In this document: positions 1 to 12,657 of the stretch, in pieces
Layout of the letters: every line of letters starts with the position of its first letter
How positions within the stretch are numbered: the first letter of the stretch is position 1
Source: CAVQZA01 sp963724805
GTDB taxonomy: Bacteria; Actinomycetota; Thermoleophilia; Gaiellales; Gaiellaceae
Assembly (NCBI GenBank): GCA_963724805.1
Contig: CAVRWA010000011.1
Location: 682,001 to 746,000, forward strand
Reading direction: 5' to 3'
Length of the DNA: 64,000 nt
Notes under the pieces: model-generated
The model's input: only the letters and a program-made list of their open reading frames with translations
Databases searched by the model: none
What the model was told of the DNA's origin: nothing
Translations under genes and position numbers: made by a program

Positions 1-1
1 C

Positions 2-139
2 GTCGCCGGAATCGCGGGCACGTTGGCGTTCTGGCAGGCACGCAGGCTGCGGCAGCCGTGGCTCGGCTACGCCGCGCTGGTGGCGATCGGCGCCCTCAGC
101 GTCGCGGTCGCCTACTGGAAGGTGGGCGGGATGACCTAG
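2..139 (+). CDS. C-terminal fragment of a membrane protein
   Basis: The window opens inside a rightward reading frame that ends with TAG at 137-139, leaving 45 residues. They contain two hydrophobic stretches (about residues 1-11 and 22-38) separated by a basic linker (ARRLRQ), so the end of a polytopic membrane protein is likely. No family can be named from so short a piece; the real start lies left of the window. Confidence 0.5.
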   Translation, partial: VAGIAGTLAFWQARRLRQPWLGYAALVAIGALSVAVAYWKVGGMT

Positions 140-217
140 AGGCGCGACCGACGCGCGGGTCTTGTGCTTGAGCGTCAAGGCGCCCACAATGGCCGTCAGC
201 AGCGAGGGGAGAATCGC

Positions 218-1846
218 ATGCTCCGAAGGGGGAATCGTTGCTGCGGCAGAAGACGGCGCTGGGATCGGGCCGCGCCGATCGGCGACCTCGGAGGCGCGGT
301 CGCGCTGCTGCTCGTGGCGACGCTCGTTCCTGCGCCCGGCGCGTCGGCGTCCAACACGCTGACTGCACCGGTGGTCGTCGAGCTTCTCCGGTCGGGAGTG
401 GCCATGACCGGCGTCCGCGTGGAAGGCGACCTGAGGCTCGGTCGTGCCGTCCTGAGTCATCCCTTGACGTGCCACGATTGCCACTTTGGCGGAGACGTGA
501 TCGTGGCTCGCGCAACATTCGAGCGGCCGGTCGATCTCGACGGCTCGACGTTCACGGGAAAGGTCGATCTCGCCGGGGCGCGGCTGAAGCGGGGCCTGAC
601 CGCACACGGTGCCCTCTTCGAAGGAATCGTCGACCTGCGCGGCTCGCAGGTCACCGGGAGAACCGACTTCTCGGAGGGGACCTTCCTGGCTCCGGTGCTG
701 GCGGGCGGCGGCCCCCGCGCACCGCACGCGGCGACGGGCGACTGCGCCGACGCCGACTTCTGCGGCAACGTCGCGTTCACGCTTGCGCGGTTTGCGAGCC
801 TTGCCGACTTCGAGAGGACCTACTTCCCGAAGACCGTGGACTTCCGGCTCGCGCGCTTCGAAGGCGACGCCTTCTTCTCCCAGGGTGAAGCCGGAGCGGC
901 GACCTTCACACGTGCGACGTTCAGGGGCTCCGGCGACTTCAGCAACTTCACGTTCGACAGCAGCGTCACGTTCGCGGGCGCCGAGTTCGACGGACCGGCC
1001 GACTTTCGGGTGGCGACCTTCACGGGCGCCGCGAGGTTCGACAGCGCACGCTTCGCACGCGGAGCGACGTTCCTCGCGGCCACCTTCCCGCAAGGTGCGG
1101 GCATCGACTCGTTCAACGGCGTCGAGTCCGAGGGCAACCTCAACTTCGCCTCGGCGACCTTCGCCCGGAAGGCGGACTTCGAGTACATGCTCGTCAGAGG
1201 CACGCTGTCGTTCGAGGACGCAGTCCTGAGTGACGCGAAATGGCTGTTCTTCCGGTATGCGTCGATCGGGGCCTTCGTGATGAGCGTCGACTCGGCCCTC
1301 ATTGCGGTGAAGCACGACGGAAAACCCGACGAGCGACCCGAGGTGCTCGGGCTGATCGAGTCCACCGCCAAGACCCGCGGCGACCTCGGGCAGGCGAACG
1401 ACGCGCACTACGCGCAGCAGGCGCTCAAGAGCGCCGACTACTCCCCTCCGCGCCGCCTGCTCGATCTCGTCTTCTACCGCACGATCGCCGGGTACTTCGT
1501 CCGCCCGCTCCATCCGCTCCTCGCCATTCTCTGCCTAGCGGCCCTGGTGACGGCCCTCCGGATGGCCCGCCTCCACGCGCGGACGTCCAGGCAAGAGACG
1601 CAGCCGCGAAAGACGGTGCTCCACGGCGCGCACGCCGCGGTCCGGCGCGCTCTCGAGCTCCTCCGCCGCTTCGGCACGGCGCTCCTCGAGACGCTCGTGC
1701 TGATCCCGCCGGGCGGCGGCAGGGCCGCCGAGCGGCAGAGCCGGCAGATCGAGGTCTGGACCTACCGGATCCTTTTCGCGTGCGCGCTGATCGGGTTTGC
1801 GAACTCGAATCCGACCCTGCGGCAGATGCTCGATGCCGTTCGCTGA
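218..1846 (+). CDS. Secreted/membrane pentapeptide-repeat protein
   Basis: Predicted 542-residue envelope protein. An Arg-rich N-terminus is followed by a hydrophobic core and a likely signal-peptidase site near A42-S-A44. Residues about 90-330 are built of degenerate pentapeptide repeats (A-D/N-F/L-x-x type, e.g. ADFRV, ATFTG, ARFDS), which fold as a right-handed quadrilateral beta-helix. Two hydrophobic segments near residues 425-450 and 515-531 anchor the C-terminus. I chose the ATG at 218 because GAGGGGAG lies just upstream and a signal peptide follows; the frame is open to a GTG at 164. The stop overlaps the start of the next gene by 14 nt, so the two are probably co-transcribed. The fold is clear; the substrate and role are unknown. 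Confidence 0.75.
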   Translation: MLRRGNRCCGRRRRWDRAAPIGDLGGAVALLLVATLVPAPGASASNTLTAPVVVELLRSGVAMTGVRVEGDLRLGRAVLSHPLTCHDCHFGGDVIVARATFERPVDLDGSTFTGKVDLAGARLKRGLTAHGALFEGIVDLRGSQVTGRTDFSEGTFLAPVLAGGGPRAPHAATGDCADADFCGNVAFTLARFASLADFERTYFPKTVDFRLARFEGDAFFSQGEAGAATFTRATFRGSGDFSNFTFDSSVTFAGAEFDGPADFRVATFTGAARFDSARFARGATFLAATFPQGAGIDSFNGVESEGNLNFASATFARKADFEYMLVRGTLSFEDAVLSDAKWLFFRYASIGAFVMSVDSALIAVKHDGKPDERPEVLGLIESTAKTRGDLGQANDAHYAQQALKSADYSPPRRLLDLVFYRTIAGYFVRPLHPLLAILCLAALVTALRMARLHARTSRQETQPRKTVLHGAHAAVRRALELLRRFGTALLETLVLIPPGGGRAAERQSRQIEVWTYRILFACALIGFANSNPTLRQMLDAVR

Positions 1847-3695
1847 CCGCCACCGAGGGAGCGGGCGCGTCGTCGGCACTGTCCCGGCGCTCTGTCTGGC
1901 CCTCGCGATCGCCGCTCTGATCCCCGGAGGCTCCTCGGCGAAGCCCTCGGCCGGTCAGGCTATAGGCGCGGTGACGAACGTCGAGGGGACAGGCGTGAAG
2001 GTGAACGGGCAGAGCCTCGATCCCGGCGGGCAACATGGGTACAAGGGCTCGGTCCATACGCTCCGCGCCGGCGACTTGGTGACCACGACGGGGAACGGCC
2101 TGGTCGAGTACACCGTGCAGGTCGGCAAGAAGGTCGTGTTCTGCCAGACGAAGCCCGTCCGCGGCGTCGGCACGGTCAGGGTGCGCCCGCCCCCGCCGAA
2201 ACCCAAGGTGCTCCTCGACATCCAGAACGGCAAGTCGTTCTGCGGCACGAAGCCCCCCGGCCAGAAGGGACAGATCACCCTGGGCAAGAACGAGAGGATC
2301 ACCATGAAGGATCCCGTGTTCGAGGTCGCGGTCGGGAAAGGCAAGAAGACCGTCACGGTATTCAGCGGTGTCGTCGTGGTCAGCGGGAAGGGCGGCGCCC
2401 GGACGGCGGTGGTCGTCGGCCCGAACAAGCAGACCGTCGTCGCAAACGGCAAGGCGCCCGGCACCGTCACCCCTGCGGGTCCTCTCGGCCCGTCCGACGG
2501 AGCCTCCGTCAAAGCGCTCGTCAGGGTGCTGCCCAAGCAGACCGACTTCGCGGCGCCGACGATCACGACCGTGACGGGCCCACCGGCGCAATCCAAGCTC
2601 GCGACCGCGACCTTCACCTTCGCGGCCTCCGAGAGCGGCACGATCTTCAGCTGCAAGCTCGACGGGGGCAGCTTCCGACTCTGTCAGAGGCGATACGAGG
2701 GCCTCGCTGCCGGTCCGCACACGCTCGTGGTTCGGGCAACGGACGGAGCCGGAAACACGGGTCCCGGGAAGACCTACATCTGGACGATCGTCGGCACCGC
2801 CCGCACTCCCGGCACGACGCTGCTCGGCGTGAAGGGCTCCATTCCATACTTCGACCGGTTGACCGGACAGCATTCGACGACGCGCCTGGTGATCGTCGGC
2901 TGGGATCAGGGCGCCGGCTGGGGCTCGCCGTTCAGCCGCCTCTTCGAGACACTCGGGGAGGTGCCGATGCTCGGCCTCGCCACCGGCAGGAACGGCAAGG
3001 AGGCGATCACACCGCGCCAGATCGCGCAGGGCAAGGGCGACGGCTACCTGATCGCGCTCAACGGTGCGATCAACACGTGGGGGCGGCCGATCTACATCCG
3101 CCCGTTCGCCGAGATGAACGGGCACTGGAATTCCTACTGCGCCTTCACGCGCGAGGGCGCCGCGAAGCCGAACCACTCCACTGCGGACTTCCGGGACGCT
3201 TTCGCGCGGGTCTACCTGATCGTCCACGGCGGGGCCGCGGCGACGATCAACGCAAAGCTGGAGGCACTCGGGATGCCGCCGCTCCCGGGCGATCTCCCTG
3301 CGAACCCGATGCCCGACACCCGGGTCGTCTGGAACCCGCAGGGCTACGGCGCACCCGACATCCCGGCCAACTCGGCGCAGGCCTACTACCCGGGCGATGC
3401 GTACGTCGACGTCGTCGGCAACGATCTCTACTACCAGAACGGCAAGGCGACCTGGGACGCGAACGAGAAGCTCTACGACGCGCACCCGAACAAGCCCTAC
3501 GCCCTGCCCGAGTGGGCCCTGTGGGGAATGGACGATCCCGACTTCGTGCGTGCGATGGCGACGTTCGTGCGCACCCACAAGCGCACCGAGGCGATCCTCT
3601 ACTACCTCGGCGAGCCCGGCTCGGTCTTCGACCTGAAGAGCAAGCCGAAGAGCCTCGCAGCCTACCGCGAGCTGATCACGCCGCTCGGACGCTGA
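1833..3695 (+). CDS. Secreted FecR / Ig-like / GH26-like glycoside hydrolase
   Basis: Predicted 620-residue exported protein. A signal peptide (cleavage near SSA-K) precedes a FecR-like region at about residues 37-190 (LRAGDLVTTTGNG). Next comes an Ig-like module at about 246-325, with SCKLDGGSF and LAAGPHTLVVRATD, a type common in thermoleophilian exoproteins. A GH26-like barrel follows at about 330-620. GH26 enzymes (beta-mannanases and relatives) use two Glu residues; candidates are E427 in RPFAEMNGHW (acid/base) and E560 in LPEWALWG (nucleophile). The ATG at 1833 was chosen over a GTG at 1797 because it puts the signal peptide at the N-terminus. Substrate specificity cannot be read from the sequence. 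Confidence 0.75.
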   Translation: MPFADRHRGSGRVVGTVPALCLALAIAALIPGGSSAKPSAGQAIGAVTNVEGTGVKVNGQSLDPGGQHGYKGSVHTLRAGDLVTTTGNGLVEYTVQVGKKVVFCQTKPVRGVGTVRVRPPPPKPKVLLDIQNGKSFCGTKPPGQKGQITLGKNERITMKDPVFEVAVGKGKKTVTVFSGVVVVSGKGGARTAVVVGPNKQTVVANGKAPGTVTPAGPLGPSDGASVKALVRVLPKQTDFAAPTITTVTGPPAQSKLATATFTFAASESGTIFSCKLDGGSFRLCQRRYEGLAAGPHTLVVRATDGAGNTGPGKTYIWTIVGTARTPGTTLLGVKGSIPYFDRLTGQHSTTRLVIVGWDQGAGWGSPFSRLFETLGEVPMLGLATGRNGKEAITPRQIAQGKGDGYLIALNGAINTWGRPIYIRPFAEMNGHWNSYCAFTREGAAKPNHSTADFRDAFARVYLIVHGGAAATINAKLEALGMPPLPGDLPANPMPDTRVVWNPQGYGAPDIPANSAQAYYPGDAYVDVVGNDLYYQNGKATWDANEKLYDAHPNKPYALPEWALWGMDDPDFVRAMATFVRTHKRTEAILYYLGEPGSVFDLKSKPKSLAAYRELITPLGR

Positions 3696-3707
3696 GCCCG
3701 ACGGTGA

Positions 3708-4391
3708 CTACTGCGCCATCGCCGCTCTCGGCGCCTCCTGACCTGTCGCCGCGTGCTGCACGAGCTCGGCGGTGGTGACGAGCGTCCAGACCAGGAACAC
3801 GACCGTCGCGATCCACCAGTACGTGCCCTGCGGCGAGTAGAAGCCGGAGAAGGTCAGGGCGCCGCCGCCGAAGAGGAACACCACCCCGCCGATCGCGGTG
3901 ATCGCCGCGTACCAGGCCGGCAACACCTTGGTGCGCGACACGGCGAGCGCCGTCGCGAACGCGATCGTCGCCGTCGCGAAGCCGATCACGGTGAACGCGG
4001 TGACCGCGATCACGTGCAACCCGCCCGCCATCGAGGGGCTCTCGAGCGCGACCCGCTCGAACAACGCCGCGTTGATCGTCGTCCCCAGGAACCCGAGCCC
4101 GACCGTCGCGATCCCGCCTGCGAGGGCGACCGAGGCCAGCCGTGTCTCGCCCGCGTTCCGGATCAGCGCCGCGAGGCTGCCGATGAACCAAAGGAATGCG
4201 ATTGCCGAGAGCCCGAGCAGGACGGTCTGCACGAGCCCCGCGCGATGGTGCTCGATGTAGTACGCGGCGACCTTGGCGTTCGGGCTGGAGAGGCTGGGCG
4301 GCTTCGGGACGACGAACATCGCCACGATGTAGAGCGCCAGGAACACGAACCCGCTCGAGGCCGCGAGACGATCTGCGGACCACTTGCCCAT
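3708..4391 (-). CDS. Polytopic membrane protein of unknown function
   Basis: Predicted 227-residue integral membrane protein with about six hydrophobic segments, spaced evenly from residue 12 to 212, and short polar loops. The second loop contains PKPPSLSSPNAKVAAYYIEH. No catalytic motif is evident; the hydropathy resembles small uncharacterised DUF4386-type proteins, a weak guess. It converges on the GH26 gene with only 12 nt between stops. The ATG at 4391 is preceded on its strand by AGGAGG, a strong ribosome binding site that fixes the start. Confidence 0.65.
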   Translation of the reverse strand: MGKWSADRLAASSGFVFLALYIVAMFVVPKPPSLSSPNAKVAAYYIEHHRAGLVQTVLLGLSAIAFLWFIGSLAALIRNAGETRLASVALAGGIATVGLGFLGTTINAALFERVALESPSMAGGLHVIAVTAFTVIGFATATIAFATALAVSRTKVLPAWYAAITAIGGVVFLFGGGALTFSGFYSPQGTYWWIATVVFLVWTLVTTAELVQHAATGQEAPRAAMAQ

Positions 4392-4441
4392 CGCAACACA
4401 CCTCCTGTGCCGACTATGTGACAGTTGCAGCGTAGGGCCGC

Positions 4442-4469
4442 AGCCGGACAGAGCGCAGCGTCCGGGCTA
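4442..4469 (-). terminator. Hairpin just downstream of ppdK
   Basis: Directly after the ppdK stop the leftward transcript can form AGCCCGGAC / GTCCGGCT, an eight-pair stem with one bulge around a loop of about ten bases. It lacks a T-run, so terminator function is inferred from position. Confidence 0.45.
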
Positions 4470-7067
4470 TCAACCCCCGGCGGCTACGTACGAGGCGCCC
4501 TGCTCGGCGAGCGCGGCCTGTGCCGCGGCGAGCCGTGCGAGCGGCACCCGGAACGGCGAGCAGGAGACGTAGTCGAGGCCGAGCCCGTGGCAGAACTTGA
4601 CGCTGTCGGGCTCGCCGCCGTGCTCCCCGCAGATCCCGACCTTGAGCTCGGCCTTCACGGAGCGGCCGCGCTCGACGCCGATCTGCATCAGCTCGCCGAC
4701 CCCGGACTGGTCGATCGTCTCGAACGGGTTCTGCTTCAGGATGCCGTCCTCGAGATAGAACGTGAGGAACTTGCCCTCCGCGTCGTCGCGGGAGAAGCCG
4801 AGCGCCGTCTGGGTGAGATCGTTCGTGCCGAACGAGAAGAAGTCCGCGTACTCGGCGATCTCGTCCGCGCGCAGGGCAGCCCGCGGCAGCTCGATCATCG
4901 TGCCGCAGAGGTACTCGACGTCGTCGGCCTCCTCGGCGGCGGTGCGGATCGTCATCTCGCGGAGCCGGCGCAGCTCCTCGGCGAAGCCGACGAGCGGGTG
5001 CATGATCTCGACGAGCGGCGCCTCGCCGGTCCTGTCCTGGACGACCTTGGCGGCGCGGATGATCGCGCGCACCTGCATCTCGTAGACCTCGGGCCACTGG
5101 AGCCCGATCCGGCAGCCGCGGGTGCCGAGCATCGGGTTCGCCTCGTGGAGCACCTTGATGCGGGCACGCATCCGCTCGTCGGTCGCCTCCTCGAGCTGAG
5201 GCAGGAACTCGTGCAGCGGCGGGTCGAGCAGCCGGATCGTGACCGGCAGGCCCAGCATCGCCTCGAAGATCCCCTCGAAGTCGGACTGCTGCATCGGCAG
5301 CAGGAGCTCGAGCGCCGCGCGGCGCCCCCGCTCGTCGTCGGCGAGGATCATCTGCTGCATCACGGGGAGCCGGTCCTCGCCGAAGAACATGTGCTCGGTA
5401 CGGCAGAGGCCGATCCCCTCGGCGCCGAACTCGCGCGCCTTGGTCGCCTGCTCGGGCGTGTCGGCGTTGGCGCGCACCTTCATGCGGCGCATCTCGTCCG
5501 ACCAGCCGAGGATCGTCTGGAAGTCCTCGTTGATCCGGGGCGGCACGAGGTTGACCGAGCCCACCATCACCCGGCCGGTGCCGCCGTCGATCGTGATCAC
5601 GTCGCCGGGCCCGACGTGGTGGCCGCCGATCGTCGCGGTGCCCGCGGCGAGGTCGAGCACGAGTCCCTCGCAGCCGACGATGCACGGCTTGCCCATTCCA
5701 CGGGCGACGACCGCCGCGTGGGAGGTCATGCCGCCGTGGACGGTGAGGATCCCCTGCGCGTAGATCATCCCGTTGATGTCGTCGGGGGTCGTCTCCGAGC
5801 GGACGAGGATCACGTCCTCCTGCGCCTTGCCCCGCGCCTCGGCCTCGTCGGCGTCGAACACGATCTTCCCGCGGGCTGCCCCAGGCGACGCGTTGAGGCC
5901 CTTCGCTGCCACCTCGAAGTGCGCGTCGGGGTCGATCATCGGGTGCAGGAGCTGGTCGAGCTGGATCGGGTCGATTCTCGCGACGGCGTCCTCGCGCGTG
6001 ATCAGCCCCTCCTCCACCATCGCGACCGCGCTCTTGACGGCCGCCGCCGCCGTGCGCTTCGCGGAGCGCGTCTGCAGCATGAAGAGAGTCTGGTCTTCGA
6101 CCGTGAACTCGACGTCCTGCATGTCGCGGTAGTGCTCCTCTAGGCGGCGCATCGTCTGCACGAGCTGCTCGAACGCCTGCGGGAGCTTCGCCTCCATCCG
6201 CTCGAGCGGCTCGGGGGTGCGGATGCCGGCGACGACGTCCTCGCCCTGGGCGTTCATCAGGAACTCGCCGTAGAGACCGGTCTCGCCGGTCGCGGGGTTG
6301 CGGGTGAACGCCACGCCGGTACCGGAGTTCTCGCCCTTGTTGCCGAAGACCATCTGCTGCACGTTGACAGCCGTGCCGATGTCGTCCGGGATCCCGTGCG
6401 CGCGCCGGTAGACCTGGGCGCGCGGGGTGTCCCACGAGTCGAAGACTGCGCGTACCGCGCGGGTGAGCTGGCCGCGAGCGTCCTGCGGGAACCCACCCAT
6501 CTCCTCGGCGTAGATCTTCTCGTAGGTCTCGATCAGCTCGGCGAGATCCTCGGCGGTGAGGTCGGTGTCGCTGGCGACATCGCGCCGTCTCTTGAGGTCG
6601 GTGAGCTGCTGCTCGAACCGATAGTCCTCGATCCCGTCGACGACTTCGCCGTACATCTGGATCAGGCGCCGGTACGAGTCGGCGGCGAAGCGCGGGTTGC
6701 CCGTGCGCTCGGCGAGCCCCTTCACGGCGTCGTCGTTGAGCCCGAGGTTGAGGATCGTGTCCATCATCCCCGGCATCGAGATCGCCGCGCCCGAGCGCAC
6801 CGACACGAGCAGGGGGTCGTGCGAGTCGCCGAAGCGCTTGCCGGTCTTCTCTTCGAGGCGCGCGAGCGCCGCCGAGATCTCCTCCTCGAGGCCCTCCGGG
6901 AGCTGCTTGCCGGCGGCCTGGTAGGCGCGGCACGCATCGGTCGTGATCGTGAAGCCGCCGGGTACCGGGACGCCGAGTTGCGTCATCTCGGCCAGGCCGC
7001 TTCCCTTGCCCCCAAGGAGGGCGCGCCCGCTCTCGCAGGGCTCGTCAAAGTCGTATGTATAGGTCAT
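4470..7067 (-). CDS. ppdK: Pyruvate, phosphate dikinase
   Basis: Converts pyruvate, ATP and phosphate to PEP, AMP and PPi (reversible) in the cytosol, linking NifJ-made or consumed pyruvate to gluconeogenesis. At 865 residues it has the family's usual length. The N-terminal ATP-grasp domain (about 1-330; LLGGKGSGLAEM) is followed by the mobile phosphohistidine domain with GGMTSHAAVVARG: H450 is the carrier and T448 the residue phosphorylated by PPDK regulatory proteins. The C-terminal PEP/pyruvate barrel has CRTEHMFF and GTNDLTQTALGFSRDD. I chose the ATG at 7067 (MTYTYDFD) over an upstream TTG. It is divergent from nifJ across 124 bp, and a PPDK regulator lies at 12742-13566. Confidence 0.96.
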   Translation of the reverse strand: MTYTYDFDEPCESGRALLGGKGSGLAEMTQLGVPVPGGFTITTDACRAYQAAGKQLPEGLEEEISAALARLEEKTGKRFGDSHDPLLVSVRSGAAISMPGMMDTILNLGLNDDAVKGLAERTGNPRFAADSYRRLIQMYGEVVDGIEDYRFEQQLTDLKRRRDVASDTDLTAEDLAELIETYEKIYAEEMGGFPQDARGQLTRAVRAVFDSWDTPRAQVYRRAHGIPDDIGTAVNVQQMVFGNKGENSGTGVAFTRNPATGETGLYGEFLMNAQGEDVVAGIRTPEPLERMEAKLPQAFEQLVQTMRRLEEHYRDMQDVEFTVEDQTLFMLQTRSAKRTAAAAVKSAVAMVEEGLITREDAVARIDPIQLDQLLHPMIDPDAHFEVAAKGLNASPGAARGKIVFDADEAEARGKAQEDVILVRSETTPDDINGMIYAQGILTVHGGMTSHAAVVARGMGKPCIVGCEGLVLDLAAGTATIGGHHVGPGDVITIDGGTGRVMVGSVNLVPPRINEDFQTILGWSDEMRRMKVRANADTPEQATKAREFGAEGIGLCRTEHMFFGEDRLPVMQQMILADDERGRRAALELLLPMQQSDFEGIFEAMLGLPVTIRLLDPPLHEFLPQLEEATDERMRARIKVLHEANPMLGTRGCRIGLQWPEVYEMQVRAIIRAAKVVQDRTGEAPLVEIMHPLVGFAEELRRLREMTIRTAAEEADDVEYLCGTMIELPRAALRADEIAEYADFFSFGTNDLTQTALGFSRDDAEGKFLTFYLEDGILKQNPFETIDQSGVGELMQIGVERGRSVKAELKVGICGEHGGEPDSVKFCHGLGLDYVSCSPFRVPLARLAAAQAALAEQGASYVAAGG

Positions 7068-7191
7068 GTAGCGAATCTTTCCACACGCAGAGGCGGGCAA
7101 ACGTCGGGGGTTCGCCCACCCTGCTTCCGTAGTTCCCCGTACACCGGGTGGGCGCGGCCACCGATGCTGCCGAGGGGTCGCCGACCCGACG
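7068..7191. promoter_or_regulatory. Divergent ppdK/nifJ control region with a 9-bp inverted repeat
   Basis: This 124-bp gap must carry promoters for both genes. It contains a perfect inverted repeat, CGCCCACCC at 7113-7121 and GGGTGGGCG at 7146-7154, with a 24-nt spacer. A small hairpin, GGGTC-GCC-GACCC at 7175-7187, overlaps the probable nifJ ribosome binding site (GAGGGG at 7172-7177). I could not assign convincing -35/-10 boxes. Operator or RNA-switch function is inferred. Confidence 0.4.
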
Positions 7192-10721
<3,530 letters not shown>

Positions 10722-10725
<4 letters not shown>

Positions 10726-11729
10726 CCATCGACCTGACCACCCGATACCTCGGCCTGGAGCTGGCGAGCCCGCTCGTGGCCTCCCCCTCGCCGCTCGGCC
10801 ACAACCTCGAGATGCTGCGACGCCTCGAGGACGCGGGAGCGGCTGCCGTCGTGCTGCCCTCGCTGTTCGAGGAGCAGATCGAGCACGAGGCCTTCGAGGT
10901 GCACCGGGTGCTCGAGGCCGGCTCCGAGAGCTTCGGCGAGGCGCTCAGCTACTTCCCCGAGCTCGACGACTACAACACCGGTCCCGAGCCGTACCTGCAC
11001 CACCTCTCCGCCGCGAAGGAGCTGCTCACGATCCCCGTGATCGGGAGCCTGAACGGCTCGTCCCCGGGCGGCTGGGTGCGCTACGCAAAGCTGATGCAGG
11101 ACGCGGGCGCCGACGCGCTCGAGCTGAACGTCTACTTCGTCGCCACCGACGTCTTCATGAGCTCCGAGCAGGTCGAGGAGCGCTATCTCGAGCTCGTGCG
11201 CGCGGTGCGCGAGGTGGTCACGATCCCGGTCGCGGTCAAGGTCGGTCCCTACTTCAGCTCGATGGCCAACATGGCGCGGCGCCTGGCCGACGCCGGCGCC
11301 GACGGGCTCGTCCTCTTCAACCGCTTCGTGCAGCCCGACATCGACCTCGAGACGCTCAGCGTCGTGCCGGGGGTGAACCTCTCGACCTCGGCCGAGCTGC
11401 TGCTGCCGCTGCGCTGGATCGCGATCCTGCGCGGGCGCGTCGCGGCCTCGCTCGCGGCGACCACCGGCGTGCACCGCGCCGAGGACGTGCTGAAGCTGCT
11501 GCTCGCCGGCGCGGACGTGACGATGACGACCTCGGCGATCCTGCGCGATGGGCCCGAGCGGCTGCGCGAGCTCGTGATCGGGCTTCGCGCGCTGCTCGAG
11601 AAGGGCGAGTACGAGTCGGTGGAGCAGCTGAAGGGGAGCATGAGCCAGGCCTCGTGCCCTGACCCGGAGGCGTTCGAGCGGTCGCAGTACATGCGCGCCC
11701 TCGTCTCCTACGTCAGCGACGTGCACTGA
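10722..11729 (+). CDS. Dihydroorotate dehydrogenase-like flavoprotein
   Basis: A 335-residue FMN-binding TIM-barrel protein of the PyrD/DHOD-like family. The N-terminal LGLELASPLVASPSPLG, central LELNVYF and VAVKVGPYFSS, and GADGLVLFNRF correspond to barrel strands and flavin/phosphate contacts. Proteins of this branch recur next to nifJ and are generally annotated as DHOD-like; no other pyrimidine de novo gene lies beside it (pyrG is 16 kb away). Translation is probably coupled to nifJ through the ATGA overlap. I infer a redox role with PFOR or a related substrate rather than true dihydroorotate oxidation, but this is not proven by sequence. Confidence 0.8.
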
Positions 11730-11745
11730 GAACCTCTGAGGGCGG

Positions 11746-12042
11746 TCAGCTCTCGGCGACCAGCTCGAGCGTCCGCGGCTCGAACTCGTCGAGGACCTCC
11801 TGGAGCCGCGCGACCAGCTCGTGGAAGCCCTCCTGGGCGCGCCAGCGGCGGATCGTGTCCATGCTCTCCCAGGGCCCGAAGCTGATGAACCTGTTGCGGT
11901 CGTCCACGTCACGCAGGAGCGTCGCCCGGGCGGTCAGGCCCTGCATCGCGCTCCAGGCCGCGAACTCCTGCCAGCGGCGCACGAACTCGTCCTCGAGGCC
12001 CGGCTTGACCCGCCAGGTCGACAGTGAGTACGCCTCTCTCAT
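11746..12042 (-). CDS. Antibiotic-biosynthesis-monooxygenase-type (ABM) protein
   Basis: A 98-residue protein with the dimeric alpha-beta-barrel pattern of ABM/heme-degrading-monooxygenase-like proteins: WRVKPGLEDEFVRRWQEF, then ATLLRDVDDRNRFISFGPWES, then a helix WRAQEGFHELVARL. GGAGGTGG eight bases upstream fixes the ATG at 12042. It converges on the DHOD-like gene (16 nt apart) and is divergent from the P-loop kinase. These proteins act on diverse small molecules; no substrate can be assigned. Confidence 0.7.
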   Translation of the reverse strand: MREAYSLSTWRVKPGLEDEFVRRWQEFAAWSAMQGLTARATLLRDVDDRNRFISFGPWESMDTIRRWRAQEGFHELVARLQEVLDEFEPRTLELVAES

Positions 12043-12087
12043 GATCGCCACCTCCAACCTGATGGTACGCCCCGTAAGCTCTTCGCA

Positions 12088-12657
12088 ATGAGACGCGTGG
12101 CCGTCGTCGGGACGAGCGGGAGCGGCAAGACCACGTTTGCACGCGCACTCGCGGAGCGGCTCGACATCCCCTTCACGGAGCTCGACTCGCTCCACCATGG
12201 GCCGGGCTGGACCGAGGCGAGCCCGGAGGAGTTGCGCGCGCGCGTAGAGGCCGCAATGGCAGACCCCGAGGGCTGGGTGTTCGACGGCAACTACGAGACG
12301 AAGCTCGGCGATCTCGTCTGGGAGGCGGCCGACACGATCGTCTGGCTCGACCTGCCGCTGCATCTCTCCCTGCGCCGCCTCTGGCGTCGAACGGCGAGGC
12401 GGATCCGCACAGGCGAGGAGCTGTGGAACGGCAACCGCGAGTCGTGGCGGGGCGCGTTCTGGGGCCGCGAGTCGCTGTTCGCCTGGACGGTGCGGTCGCA
12501 CTTCCGCCGGCGGCGCGAATGGCCGGAGCGCGCGGCGCGGTTCGGCGTCGTGCGCCTCAGGTCGCCGCGGGAGGTGCAGGCGTTTCTGGACGGCGTCGCC
12601 GTGAGCGGAACTCCGCCAGCCACGCCAGCGCCCGCAGGCCAAGCCAGATCGGGGTGA
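12088..12657 (+). CDS. P-loop kinase, adenylate-kinase-like/topology-modulation (FlaR) type
   Basis: A 189-residue nucleotide-binding protein. The Walker A motif G8-TSGSG-K14-TT sits at the N-terminus, followed by LDSLHHGPGW and WVFDGNY and a hydrophobic strand TIVWLDLPL. The Arg-rich middle (RRLWRRTARRIRTGEELWNGN) is typical of the putative 'topology modulation protein' group of adenylate-kinase-related enzymes, whose substrate is uncertain. Its last 101 nt lie opposite the 3' part of the small membrane-protein gene on the other strand, an unusual convergent coding overlap. Confidence 0.7.
   Translation: MRRVAVVGTSGSGKTTFARALAERLDIPFTELDSLHHGPGWTEASPEELRARVEAAMADPEGWVFDGNYETKLGDLVWEAADTIVWLDLPLHLSLRRLWRRTARRIRTGEELWNGNRESWRGAFWGRESLFAWTVRSHFRRRREWPERAARFGVVRLRSPREVQAFLDGVAVSGTPPATPAPAGQARSG

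Noticed and set aside
1425..3578. 717-codon open frame on the minus strand opposite the pentapeptide and GH26 genes
   Set aside because: Arg/Gly/Val-rich shadow of high-GC third-position bias; the plus-strand genes have signal peptides and recognisable domains, this has none.
4425..6143. Plus-strand 572-codon frame opposite ppdK
   Set aside because: Antisense frame over a clear PPDK; composition is typical of a mirror frame (Leu/Glu/Val/Arg/His) with no motifs.
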